From JAKVAV01 sp964651785 (lineage in GTDB: Bacteria > Bacteroidota > Bacteroidia > Flavobacteriales_D > Cryomorphaceae), in the NCBI GenBank assembly GCA_964651785.1, contig CAZYWJ010000004.1, positions 1 to 64,000 on the forward strand: a stretch of DNA of 64,000 nt, written 5' to 3'. The position numbers and the translations under genes were made by a program. Every line of letters begins with the position of its first letter. The first letter of the stretch is position 1. This document shows, piece by piece, positions 42,290 to 51,727 of this stretch. The notes under the pieces are model-generated. The model was given only the letters and a program-made list of their open reading frames with translations, searched no databases and was not told the DNA's origin.

Positions 42290-43120
42290 ATGTTACGACC
42301 GTTCATCGTATTCCTCTTTGCTATTTTGCTTTGCTCTGAATCATTCGGACAATACCACCACCGTGGTTACAACGACGTGTTTCCTTCTTACGGAAATTTC
42401 GAGAGGAGAGGTTGGATTTTCAGTCCGGCATTAACATACATGATGCCGCAACTCAAAGATCCTTCAGAGCGTGTATACTTTCGGGGCGGAGAAGCTTATG
42501 ACATAGCTTACAATCCAAGCGGTAGAATGGGAGTCGGATTGGAAGTAGGACGTTTTCATTTGATTGATAACTCCAATCTAATTTCTCATTTGCAGTTGAA
42601 CATGGGGCTCAAAGTTTTAAGAGGAGTTGAGCGATTCGAAGCCTCCCTCGTTACAGAAAATAGTTCGCGAGCAGACATTCTGAAAAATGAAGGTGCATTC
42701 AGCCATTCGTACGCGACTATGAGCTTCATCGCATCGAATATTATGCAATTCAACCGAACGGGCTTCGTGCAGAATTCGTTAGGTATTAACGGAGACTACC
42801 GCATTGCTGCGGCCACGACTTATAATAATAATGGTTTGCCTATCGATTTGGCCACCCCGTCGCGATTTATTTTTCAGGCAAATTACTCCTTAGGTGTAGG
42901 ATTCAGATTAACCGGAAATATTCTTATCGTCCCTACTATTGAAACACCTATCGTTAACATTTATGAGTACGATGATTTAAAGTCGACGTTAAAGATTTTC
43001 AACACGCGCTATCGACCATTCATCCTCCGAGTGAGCGTCTACATGCTCGATAACAAGAAAGACAGAAAATGTCCGAGCAAGAAAGTGAAGCGTAAGAGCG
43101 TAGAAAAATTGTTTAAGTAA
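42290..43120 (+). CDS. Predicted outer-membrane beta-barrel protein of unknown function
   Basis: 276 residues. Signal peptide about 1-20 ending SFGQ, then alternating strands ending in aromatic residues (RGWIFSPALTYMMPQL, GVGLEVGRFHLID, RFIFQANYSLGVGFRL), typical of small porin-like barrels. The last 20 residues are a strongly basic tail (KKDRKCPSKKVKRKSVEKLF) that is unusual after a barrel and may face the periplasm or bind a partner. No family recognised. Stands alone between kmo and a convergent hydrolase gene. Confidence 0.65.
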   Translation: MLRPFIVFLFAILLCSESFGQYHHRGYNDVFPSYGNFERRGWIFSPALTYMMPQLKDPSERVYFRGGEAYDIAYNPSGRMGVGLEVGRFHLIDNSNLISHLQLNMGLKVLRGVERFEASLVTENSSRADILKNEGAFSHSYATMSFIASNIMQFNRTGFVQNSLGINGDYRIAAATTYNNNGLPIDLATPSRFIFQANYSLGVGFRLTGNILIVPTIETPIVNIYEYDDLKSTLKIFNTRYRPFILRVSVYMLDNKKDRKCPSKKVKRKSVEKLFK

Positions 43121-43132
43121 TTTTGTGACACT

Positions 43133-43771
43133 CTAAAGTCCGCGTAAAAACGGATTTGAGCTTTTTTCCTCACCTATAGAGGTATCTTCCATATGTCCGG
43201 CATACACTGCAGTATCGTCAGGTAGTACAATAATCTCATTTGCAATGGAGCGCATAAGCCGATCCATATTGCCGCCGGGCAAATCCGTTCGGCCGATGCT
43301 TTGTCGAAATAAGACATCCCCCGAAATGAGAGTTTTATTGTTTTCGCTGTAAAAAGCGACATGCCCCGGCGAATGCCCCGGCACAAACAGAATTTTCAAT
43401 AGCTCTTCGCCCAGTTTGATTTCTTCAGAATCATAGAATTCGGCCTTCGGCGAAGGGGAATAATTGAGACCATACATCTCTGCAACACGAGGCACCGAAT
43501 CCAATACAATTTCTTCTTGCGGATGGATCATGGGCTTCAAGCCGTATGTCCTGTGAATAAATTCGTTGCCGAAAACGTGATCGATATGACAATGAGTATT
43601 TAGAAGAAGTTTAGGCTTCAAGCCTTTTTCTTCGATGGCTTTTTTCAAAATTTCCTCTTCACGATTATCATAACAGCCGGGATCTATAATGGCGCAATCT
43701 CCGTTTTCCGTACTTAACAAATAAGTGTTTTCCTGAAAGGGATTAAAAGTAAATTTGAAAACTTCGAGCAT
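43133..43771 (-). CDS. MBL-fold metallo-hydrolase (glyoxalase II-like)
   Basis: 212 residues with the full metal set: THCHIDH (His60, His62, Asp64, His65), GHSPGH with His133 and His137, Asp in SGDVLF near 152, and His in YAGHME near 192. This is the YcbL/GloB-related group of small hydrolases. It lacks the C-terminal helical domain of true hydroxyacylglutathione hydrolases, so the substrate is uncertain. Confidence 0.88.
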   Translation of the reverse strand: MLEVFKFTFNPFQENTYLLSTENGDCAIIDPGCYDNREEEILKKAIEEKGLKPKLLLNTHCHIDHVFGNEFIHRTYGLKPMIHPQEEIVLDSVPRVAEMYGLNYSPSPKAEFYDSEEIKLGEELLKILFVPGHSPGHVAFYSENNKTLISGDVLFRQSIGRTDLPGGNMDRLMRSIANEIIVLPDDTAVYAGHMEDTSIGEEKSSNPFLRGL

Positions 43772-43892
43772 GAGTTGTTGTTTATTTGCGAATGTAGGGA
43801 ATTCGGCTTGTTGGCTGTTTTATTGGGGTAGCGATATTTTGAGATTTCCAAGGAAATAATCACACGCTCTTTTAGTTATCTTTATTGATTCA

Positions 43893-46800
43893 ATGACATT
43901 ATCCACCCGACATGTTTTTTTGGCCTTGGCCATGCTTTTCTTAGCAATGGGTTCAAACGGCCAATTTTATCAGGGTTCTTATCAAGAGTTCGGAAAGAAC
44001 AGGGTTCAGTATAAAGACTTTTTGTGGCAGCAGTATCGATTTAAAGAATTTGATACCTATTTCTACGAAGGCGGTCAGCAGCTGGCCGAATTTACCAGCA
44101 AGGTCGCTGCCAAAAACATTCATTCGCTGGAAGAGGTCTTCGATTATCCCGTGCGAGATAAGCTACAGTTTATCGTATATAACTCACACACCGACTTTAA
44201 ACAGAGTAACATCGGGATAAATGGCGAGCCCGAGCAAAACATCGGGGGAACTACTCAAATTGTCGGCTCTAAAGTCTTCGTTTATTTCGAAGGCGACTAC
44301 ATTAAGTTTGAGCAAAACATACGAAAAGGAATAGCTCGTGTACTGATTAACAACCGCCTCTACGGGGGTAATTGGCGAGATGTAATCAAATCTTCCACCT
44401 TACTCAATCTGCCGGACTGGTATATAGAGGGATTGATACTTTACGCTTCTCAGTCAATTGATGATGATGCTGAAAATATCATCAGAAACGATGTGATGTC
44501 AGGCGCTTATGAAAAGCTCAATCGTTTGGAAGGGCGAAATGCGGCTTTTGCAGGATATGCGCTATGGTCATACATTGCTGATACCTACGGAGAAAATATC
44601 ATCCCGAATATTCTTTACATGAGTGGAGTTAGTCGGAATGTAGAAAGCGGTTTTCTCTTCGTTTTAGGAAAATCACTGGATACGATCACCAAAGAATTTA
44701 TTGCTTATTACCGAGGTGAGTACGGCTCTATGTCTCTGACCAAAGAGCCTATTGGCTTAAACCAACTGGATATAAAGACTAAAGATGATCGAGTTTATAC
44801 AACATATAAGGTAAGCCCCGACGGACGGTATGCTGTTTATGTAAGCAATATTTTAGGACAGTATCGCCTATATCTCTACGATATCCTTACCGGAAAAAGG
44901 AAGAAAATACTCAAAGCCGAACACAAGCTATTACGAATTCCCGACTTTAGTTTTCCCGTGGTGGCCTGGCATCCGTCGTCAGGTGCTTTTACTTATGCCA
45001 GAGAGTGGCGAGGCGAGCTGAAGTTATGTACTTACAATTTGGATGATGGCAAAACCACCGAGCGAAGTGTGTTTATCTTGGACGAGATTCTTTCGATGGA
45101 ATACAGCCCTAACGGACAGCAGCTTATTCTTTCGGCGGTAGACAATGGTCAAACGGATCTCTACCTTTATTACAATATCGGGAACAGACAGGAGAAACTG
45201 ACGGATGACATTTATGGTGATTTTGACCCTAGTTTTTCCAAAGATGGCAATCGAATCATTTTTACTTCGAATCGTCCCGATGATACGTTAAGGACCAAGC
45301 CTCAGCCGATTGAATTAAGTCGAAACAGAGATGTCTTTGCTTTCAATCTGAAGTCGAGATCGCCCTTCTTGGAACGCATCACCAACACACCTGATCTGAT
45401 CGAGAAAGATCCGTATCAATATGAAGGCAGGAAATATACTTTTCTCGCCGATTATGAGGGTTCGGTCAATCGATATGTTGCCGTTTATGATAGTGCGGTC
45501 AGTAGGATAGATACGACCATTCACTACCGCTTTTTTACAGTGGCCGAACCACTTACCAATTATGCATCGGATCTTTTGGACTATACCGTTCATACCGGTA
45601 CAGGTGAGTTTAGCGTGTTTACTTATGCAGATAATGATTATAGGTTTTATCACGGAAATATTTCGAAGGACGGAGAGGCCGCTCAAATAATTCCTGAAGA
45701 ATCAGAAGAAGGAACAGGCAGTGAAGGAACCTTTAGTCGGCCGAGACGAACGAAAGAATTGGAAGAGGCCGAGATAATTTATTTGCCGGACGAAGAGGGT
45801 GATGAATCTGAAATTGATATTGACAATTATCGATTTGAAGGAGAGCCCGATTACTCATACGAACGAGAAACCATTACTTTGAAAGAGATTCCGTCGGCTA
45901 AAGAAGAGTACCGCCCGGCGGAGCAAGGTTACACTGTTTTGGATACGATGGATCTACCCGGTGCGAGAAACTACAATTTGAATTTCACCACTGATGAAGT
46001 GCTTGTTCAGCTCGATAATACATTTATGTCGGAGTTTTATCGGCCACTTTCAGGTACCGACGCACTGAGCCCCGGGTTGAGTGGTATGTCCAAATGGGGT
46101 GTGAGCGACCTTTTCGAAGATTATAAAATCGTTGGCGGTTTCCGATTAGCAGGGAATTTTTCGAATAATGATTTTATGCTAATGGGTGAAGACTTGTCTC
46201 GAAGAGTCGATAGAAGGTTGATGTTGTTGCGTCAACAGGCGCGTTATACTGATGGATTTTCTTTGGTTGAAACGGTAGGGTACACCGCGGCATATCGGCT
46301 TAGCTATCCCGTAAATGAAGTTTTCAGTATCAGAGGATCTGCTAAATACAATTTCGAAGAAGGAATTCTGCTGGGCACGGATGCTACAAGTATGCAGCAA
46401 CCCAATTTGCAGTTTCACTTCACGGGCTTGTTGGGTGAAGTCGTTTTTGATAACACTCTTCCGATGGGACTGAATTTGCGCCGAGGTATGAGATGGAAAG
46501 CCTGGGGTGAGTACTATATGGATCCGACTAACACGGACAGAACGCTTATTACCGTAGGAATTGATTGGAGAAATTACCTTAAAATTCACCGAAATCTCAT
46601 ACTGGCAAACCGTCTGGGGTGGTCTACTTCGCTAGGCGCTGAGCGTGTAGCTTTTTTCTTGGGTTCAGTAGATAATGTGATGAATCCCAGGGTGGATAAT
46701 TCCTTACCCCTTGATCCTGAGCAGAATTTTCAATACCAGACCAGAGGAGCGCCCATGCGTGGTTTCTTTGCGAATGCTCGTAACGGAAATAGTTTTGCCG

Positions 46801-47147
46801 TGTTAAATAATGAGTTGCGATGGCCTGTCTTCAGCTATTTTTATCAAAAGCCATTAAAAAGTGACTTCTTAGAAAATTTTCAAATACTCGGTTTTTTCGA
46901 TGTTGGTTCTGCTTGGACAGGGCCTACCCCGTATTCAAAAGAAAATTCGTTCAACAATACCGTTATTGAATCGGGAAATGTAACTATCGAAATTGAAAAT
47001 AATCGTGACCCGGTAGTTTACGGTTATGGTTTCGGTTTGCGCAGTAAGTTACTCGGCTACTTCATCAGAGCTGATTGGGCATGGGGTGTAGACGATGGTA
47101 TAACTCTCGACAGAGTATTTTACATTTCTTTAGCTTTGGACTTTTAG
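43893..47147 (+). CDS. Large envelope protein: peptidase-MA-like domain, TolB-type propeller, outer-membrane barrel
   Basis: 1084 residues. Signal peptide 1-23 (SNGQ). Residues about 45-275 resemble peptidase MA: LPDWYIEG at 173-180 is the second zinc motif, but the HExxH position reads KGIAR (145-149), so catalysis should be lost. Residues about 290-620 form a WD40/PD40-like propeller (VSPDGRYAVYVS, FSKDGNRIIFTSNRP). An acidic, Glu-rich linker (about 625-700) leads to a C-terminal beta-barrel of Omp85-like look (about 720-1084, ending in Phe). Similar long 'translocation protein TolB' genes occur in other Bacteroidota. Role unknown; likely an outer-membrane assembly or surface protein. Confidence 0.8.
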   Translation: MTLSTRHVFLALAMLFLAMGSNGQFYQGSYQEFGKNRVQYKDFLWQQYRFKEFDTYFYEGGQQLAEFTSKVAAKNIHSLEEVFDYPVRDKLQFIVYNSHTDFKQSNIGINGEPEQNIGGTTQIVGSKVFVYFEGDYIKFEQNIRKGIARVLINNRLYGGNWRDVIKSSTLLNLPDWYIEGLILYASQSIDDDAENIIRNDVMSGAYEKLNRLEGRNAAFAGYALWSYIADTYGENIIPNILYMSGVSRNVESGFLFVLGKSLDTITKEFIAYYRGEYGSMSLTKEPIGLNQLDIKTKDDRVYTTYKVSPDGRYAVYVSNILGQYRLYLYDILTGKRKKILKAEHKLLRIPDFSFPVVAWHPSSGAFTYAREWRGELKLCTYNLDDGKTTERSVFILDEILSMEYSPNGQQLILSAVDNGQTDLYLYYNIGNRQEKLTDDIYGDFDPSFSKDGNRIIFTSNRPDDTLRTKPQPIELSRNRDVFAFNLKSRSPFLERITNTPDLIEKDPYQYEGRKYTFLADYEGSVNRYVAVYDSAVSRIDTTIHYRFFTVAEPLTNYASDLLDYTVHTGTGEFSVFTYADNDYRFYHGNISKDGEAAQIIPEESEEGTGSEGTFSRPRRTKELEEAEIIYLPDEEGDESEIDIDNYRFEGEPDYSYERETITLKEIPSAKEEYRPAEQGYTVLDTMDLPGARNYNLNFTTDEVLVQLDNTFMSEFYRPLSGTDALSPGLSGMSKWGVSDLFEDYKIVGGFRLAGNFSNNDFMLMGEDLSRRVDRRLMLLRQQARYTDGFSLVETVGYTAAYRLSYPVNEVFSIRGSAKYNFEEGILLGTDATSMQQPNLQFHFTGLLGEVVFDNTLPMGLNLRRGMRWKAWGEYYMDPTNTDRTLITVGIDWRNYLKIHRNLILANRLGWSTSLGAERVAFFLGSVDNVMNPRVDNSLPLDPEQNFQYQTRGAPMRGFFANARNGNSFAVLNNELRWPVFSYFYQKPLKSDFLENFQILGFFDVGSAWTGPTPYSKENSFNNTVIESGNVTIEIENNRDPVVYGYGFGLRSKLLGYFIRADWAWGVDDGITLDRVFYISLALDF

Positions 47148-47189
47148 TCGGCCAACCGGCCACATTTATTTCCAAAATAATTCTGCTTA

Positions 47190-48380
47190 ATGATTCAACT
47201 AAATGATTTGGCATCTTCTGCCAAAGCAGTTCAAGATGAGCTTATCGAAATTCGCAGACACCTGCACGCCAACCCTGAGCTTTCATTTCAGGAAGAAAAA
47301 ACGGCTGCATTTGTATCTCAAAAGCTGACCGAACTTGGCATACCGCATAAAACGGGAATCGGCGGGCACGGCATCATAGCCGATATCGTAGGAGATAAAG
47401 ACGGAAAAATAGTAGCGGTGAGAGGAGATATGGACGCTCTTCCCATTACCGAATTAAACAAGACCTCCTACGTTTCGAAAAACCCGGGTGTCATGCACGC
47501 TTGCGGGCATGATGTTCATACGACTTGTATACTGGGAGCCGCTCGTCTGTTGCAAGAAAGAAAATCATCTTTGAGGGGTACCGTTCGCTTGATCTTCCAG
47601 CCCGCCGAAGAAAGAATTCCGGGTGGCGCCTCATTAATGATAAAAGATCAGGCTCTCAAGAATCCTGATGTGCAATTGATTTTCGGCCAGCACGTCTATC
47701 CCGATATGGAAGTGGGAAATGTTGGTTTTCGACCGGGAATGTACATGGCTTCGGCCGATGAGCTCTACATTACCGTAAAAGGAAAAGGTGGCCACGCAGG
47801 ACTGCCTCATAAAACCATCGATACGGTTCTTTTAGCATCACACGTAGTTACGGCTATTCAACAATTGGTCAGTCGAAGAGCGAATGCATCCTTACCGACT
47901 GTAGTTTCCATCGGTAAGTTTATTGCCAATGGTGCAACCAATGTGATTCCCGATGAGGTAAAATTGGAAGGCACCATTCGCACTATGAATGAAGAATGGC
48001 GTTTTGAGTTGCACGATTTGCTGAAAGATTTGGTTTCAGGAATCTGCCAATCTATGGGTGGTTCAGCTGAAATTGAAGTGCGAAAAGGTTATCCCGCTTT
48101 AATAAATGATGATAGTTTGACCATTTGGGCGAAGCAAAAAGCCATTGAGCTGCTCGGCGAGGAGAGTGTACACGATCTTGATTTGCGAATGACGGCAGAA
48201 GACTTTGCTTATTTCGCTCAGCAGATTCCCGCATGTTTTTATCGTTTGGGAACTTCCAATTCGAAAAAAGATTTGGGAGCGCCGCTTCATACGGGTAAGT
48301 TCGATATTGATGAAGAAGCGCTGAGCATCGGGACATCCCTGATGGCAACATTGGCTGTCAAAGCCTTGGAAGAACTCTAG
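47190..48380 (+). CDS. M20-family amidohydrolase
   Basis: 396 residues. Metal-binding ACGHDVH with Cys105, His107 and His110, then PAEE with Glu140-Glu141, GQHV near 167 and a late His in PLHTGKFD. The insertion domain for dimerisation covers about 185-300. This is the N-acyl-amino-acid/hippurate/IAA-conjugate hydrolase group, which typically carries Cys in the first motif and binds Mn2+ or Zn2+. Substrate unknown. Its TAG is directly followed by the gap. Confidence 0.92.
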   Translation: MIQLNDLASSAKAVQDELIEIRRHLHANPELSFQEEKTAAFVSQKLTELGIPHKTGIGGHGIIADIVGDKDGKIVAVRGDMDALPITELNKTSYVSKNPGVMHACGHDVHTTCILGAARLLQERKSSLRGTVRLIFQPAEERIPGGASLMIKDQALKNPDVQLIFGQHVYPDMEVGNVGFRPGMYMASADELYITVKGKGGHAGLPHKTIDTVLLASHVVTAIQQLVSRRANASLPTVVSIGKFIANGATNVIPDEVKLEGTIRTMNEEWRFELHDLLKDLVSGICQSMGGSAEIEVRKGYPALINDDSLTIWAKQKAIELLGEESVHDLDLRMTAEDFAYFAQQIPACFYRLGTSNSKKDLGAPLHTGKFDIDEEALSIGTSLMATLAVKALEEL

Positions 48381-48480
48381 NNNNNNNNNNNNNNNNNNNN
48401 NNNNNNNNNNNNNNNNNNNNNNNNNNNNNNNNNNNNNNNNNNNNNNNNNNNNNNNNNNNNNNNNNNNNNNNNNNNNNNNN
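48381..48480. other. Assembly gap (100 N)
   Basis: Exactly 100 N between the M20 stop and the recQ C-terminus. Probably only a few recQ codons and the intergenic space are missing. Confidence 0.95.
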
Positions 48481-50651
48481 GCTACTTCACTCATAAACTT
48501 GATCCGCATCAAGCGAAGTTGTTCTTCGGTGTAATCGCCATCAAACTCGTCATAAGCCTCCGAGATATCATCTGATTCTGCTTCCAGGAAGTAATCGTAA
48601 ATATCTTGCTGCTCGTCTTCATCGAGCATGTCATTGAGATAATAATCGATGTTAATTTTTGTGCCTGAGCCTACAATAGCTTCGATCTCGTCGATGACAT
48701 CTTCCATCTCTTTGCCTTTGGCTTTTGCTATATCTTCCAGTGGTAACTTTCGGTCTATGTTTTGAATGATATGAACCTTTAACCCCGATTTATTTACAAT
48801 TGATTTTACGACTAAATCCTGAGGTCGGTCAATTTCGTTTTCATCGACATACCGCTTGATGAGGTCCAGAAAAGGGGCTCCGAATTTACGTGCTTTTCCG
48901 GCTCCGACACCGACTATGCCGATTAACTCTTCAGTCGTTATCGGGTATTGAGAGGCCATTTCCTGCAAAGAAGGATCTTGAAAAATTACATACCCCGGCA
49001 GCTCTTTCTTTTTGCTTATTTCTTTTCTAAGCGATACCAACATTTTGTAGAGCTTGTCATCCATTGCTCCTTTTCCGCCGCCATCGGGCGTATCATCTAC
49101 GCCGCTGTAATCATTCTCTTTAATCAATTCTATAGAGTAAGGCTTCTTGATAAAGTCTTCACCCTTTTGCGTCAATTTTAATACACCGTATGATTCAATT
49201 TCTTTCGAAAGCAAGCTGCGAACGGTACATTGACGAATCACCGCATTCCAGAATTTTTCATCTTCATCCTGTCCGGCTCCGAAACAATCCAATTCGTCAT
49301 CTTTGTACGTTTTCACTTCGGCAGACTCATTTCCAACCAAAATGTTGATGAGGTGTGCCGCCTTGTGGCGTTGTTTCGATTCGCGCACAGCTTCCAGCAG
49401 AAGCTTTATTTGATCTTTTCCCTCAAATCGCTCTTTCGGATGTCGACAATTGTCGCACATCTCTACGCACTTATCAGAGTCAAACTCCTCGCCGAAATAG
49501 TGAAGAATAAATTTTCTGCGACAAAGACTCGTTTCTGAATACGAAACGATTTCTTGCAAAAGTTGTCGCCCGATTTCCATTTCTGAAACGTGCTTTCCTT
49601 GCAAGAACTTCTCGAGTTTTTCAATGTCTTTATAGCTGTAAAAAGCCAAGCAATGACCTTCACCGCCGTCTCTGCCTGCTCTACCCGTTTCCTGATAGTA
49701 GCTCTCAATACTTTTAGGAATATCATGGTGAATCACATAACGCACGTCGGGCTTATCAATTCCCATCCCGAATGCGATGGTAGCTACGATCACATCTGCA
49801 TCTTCATTCAAGAATGCATCTTGATGTCGCGATCGCATCCCCGCGTCCATTCCCGCGTGGTATGGCAATGCGTTAATTCCGTTTACTTTCAATGATTCTG
49901 CGACTTCTTCCACCTTCTTACGACTCAGGCAGTAGATGATTCCCGTTTTTCCAGGGCGTGCCTTTACGAATTTGATGATCTCACGCACCACATCTTTCTT
50001 CGGTCGCACCTCATAATAGAGATTGCCTCGGTTAAAAGAATCTTTAAAAACCTTGGCATCGGTCATGCCCAGGTTTTTCTGAATGTCCTGTTGAACTTTC
50101 GGAGTTGCCGTAGCGGTAAGGGCTATGATCGGAACATTCGTGATTTCTTCAATGATCGTTCGCAATCTGCGGTACTCCGGTCTGAAGTCGTGACCCCATT
50201 CAGAAATACAATGTGCCTCATCTATGGCAAAAAAGGACACGTTTGCTCCTTGCAAAAATTCAATGTAGTCTGCCTTAGTTAAGCTTTCGGGAGCCATGTA
50301 GAGCAGCTTCGTAACGCCACTCATCACATCCTCCTTCACCTGCTGGATCTCCGACTTGTTCAGTGAGGAATTAAGAAAATGAGCGATTCCGTCGTTTTCG
50401 CTCGTGCCGCGAATGGCATCCACTTGGTTTTTCATTAAGGCGATGAGTGGTGAAACCACGATTGCAGTTCCTTCTTTCATTAAAGCAGGAAGCTGGTAGC
50501 AAAGAGATTTGCCACCACCGGTAGGCATTATCACAAATGTGTGATTGCCATTCAACACGTTCTCAATGATTTTTTCCTGCTGCCCTTTAAAGGATGAGAA
50601 TCCAAAATACTTAGTCAACGCCTCTTTCGGCGATATTAGTTCTGATAACAT
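48481..50651 (-). CDS. recQ: ATP-dependent DNA helicase RecQ (last codons in gap)
   Basis: 723 codons are visible. Walker A PTGGGKS at 43-49, motif II DEAH at 144-147 in FFAIDEAHCISEWGHDFRPEYR, and GRAGRDG for motif VI. The zinc-binding cysteines lie in the RQC region (SLCRRKF, DKCVEMCDNC, about 375-405), a winged helix follows, and an HRDC domain lies near 540-605. A long acidic C-terminal extension (about 640-723) is a Bacteroidota feature. The frame that runs on past the gap to 48099 is antisense to the M20 gene and is not real. Unwinds recombination intermediates. Confidence 0.95.
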
Positions 50652-50700
50652 TTTCAGATATTCAGTTTACCCAACAATACTACTTTCTGCACGTCGATGT

Positions 50701-50715
50701 TACAACGATGTTGTA
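50701..50715. repeat. Operator-like inverted repeat upstream of recQ
   Basis: TACAAC-GAT-GTTGTA, a perfect 6-bp inverted repeat with a 3-base centre. It overlaps the TTG of a possible recQ promoter (minus strand: TTG 50705-50703, 20 bases, TAGTATTG 50682-50675, one mismatch). Could be a repressor site or chance. Confidence 0.35.
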
Positions 50716-50780
50716 TGATTTTTCAATTTACGACAATCGTTCTAAATAGCAATCCCGTAAAGTAGATATTTTTAAGATTT

Positions 50781-50814
50781 AAGCGGTTGGTAAGGAAATT
50801 ATTTCAAACCGCTT
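50781..50814. repeat. Hairpin in the recQ-tatC intergenic region
   Basis: AAGCGGTT / AACCGCTT, 8-bp arms with an 18-base A/T-rich loop. It lies between divergent genes, so it is not an ordinary terminator. It would be in or just before the tatC leader region. Function not evident. Confidence 0.35.
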
Positions 50815-50864
50815 TTCAGAGTTTAAAGCTACTAAAAAACGCAGACTCGAGGAATGAATTGTAT

Positions 50865-50872
50865 TAGCTTTG
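50865..50872 (+). promoter_or_regulatory. Possible -7 element for tatC
   Basis: TAGCTTTG fits TAnnTTTG exactly, 26 bases before the tatC ATG. No TTG at the right -33 spacing. Confidence 0.45.
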
Positions 50873-50898
50873 CATTTTTTAAATCAGTTTAATAAGGG

Positions 50899-51711
50899 AT
50901 GTCGGACCCGAATCAAATGACATTTTTACAGCACCTCGAGGAATTGAGGTGGCGAATTATTAAGGCTTTTATTGCGATCTTGATTTTCGCAATTGCCGCT
51001 TTCATCTTTAAAAATGTCGTCTTCGATCACTTAATCTTCGCACCCAAAAATTCAGATTTTGTGACCTATCGTTTTTTTTGCCGCTTGTCTGAAATGATAG
51101 GGTTGGATGACAGTTTGTGTCTGACATCTTCTTTCGAATTGCAAAATATTACGATGAGCGGACAATTTACATCACACATACTGGTTTCAATAGTATTGGG
51201 CTTTATTGTTTCATTTCCATACGTATTTTACCAAATCTGGGCTTTTATCATGCCCGGCTTGAGCGGAAGCGAAAAAGCTACCGCAAGAGGAGCAGTTGTA
51301 GCTACATCTTTTCTGTTTCTCATGGGCGTATTATTCGGCTATTTTCTTATTTCGCCGTTATCGGTGCAGTTTTTGGGCGGGTATCAAGTCAGTGAGCAAG
51401 TAGAAAATATCATTGCGCTCAATTCATTTATCACAACGGTTACTATGACTACCCTTTCCGGGGGTCTTGTTTTTCAATTGCCCGTGGTGATTTTCTTTTT
51501 GGCAAAGCTTGGTTTGGTAACTCCTGAGAGCCTGAGAAAATATCGAAAGCATGCCATTGTCGGTGTTTTGATTTTGAGTGCAATCATCACTCCGCCGGAT
51601 GTAACAAGCCAGATATTGGTTACGCTACCACTTTTATTGCTTTACGAAGTAAGCATCCATATCGCTCGAATAGTCGTCAGGAGAAATCGGAAAGAGCAGG
51701 TTGCTGCGTAG
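50899..51711 (+). CDS. tatC: Twin-arginine translocase subunit TatC
   Basis: 270 residues, six predicted helices. The N-terminal MTFLQHLEELRWRIIKA carries the Glu of the signal-peptide binding site, and the first loop and SFPYVFYQIWAFIMPGLSGSEK are conserved. FFLAKLGLVTPESLRKYRKHA and SAIITPPDVTSQ mark the last helices. The insertion near 60-90 with two Cys is typical of Bacteroidota. It exports folded proteins; tatA/B are not in the window. Confidence 0.95.
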   Translation: MSDPNQMTFLQHLEELRWRIIKAFIAILIFAIAAFIFKNVVFDHLIFAPKNSDFVTYRFFCRLSEMIGLDDSLCLTSSFELQNITMSGQFTSHILVSIVLGFIVSFPYVFYQIWAFIMPGLSGSEKATARGAVVATSFLFLMGVLFGYFLISPLSVQFLGGYQVSEQVENIIALNSFITTVTMTTLSGGLVFQLPVVIFFLAKLGLVTPESLRKYRKHAIVGVLILSAIITPPDVTSQILVTLPLLLLYEVSIHIARIVVRRNRKEQVAA

Positions 51712-51727
51712 GTATGTCCGGATTATA

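Noticed and set aside
47150..47165. GGCC-AACC-GGCC hairpin after the TolB-like gene
   Set aside because: The stem is only 4-5 bp and no T-tract follows, so it is not supported as a terminator.
48099..48380. Continuation of the recQ frame past the gap
   Set aside because: It is antisense to the M20 gene and begins only because 100 N keep a frame open. RecQ ends at or just within the gap.
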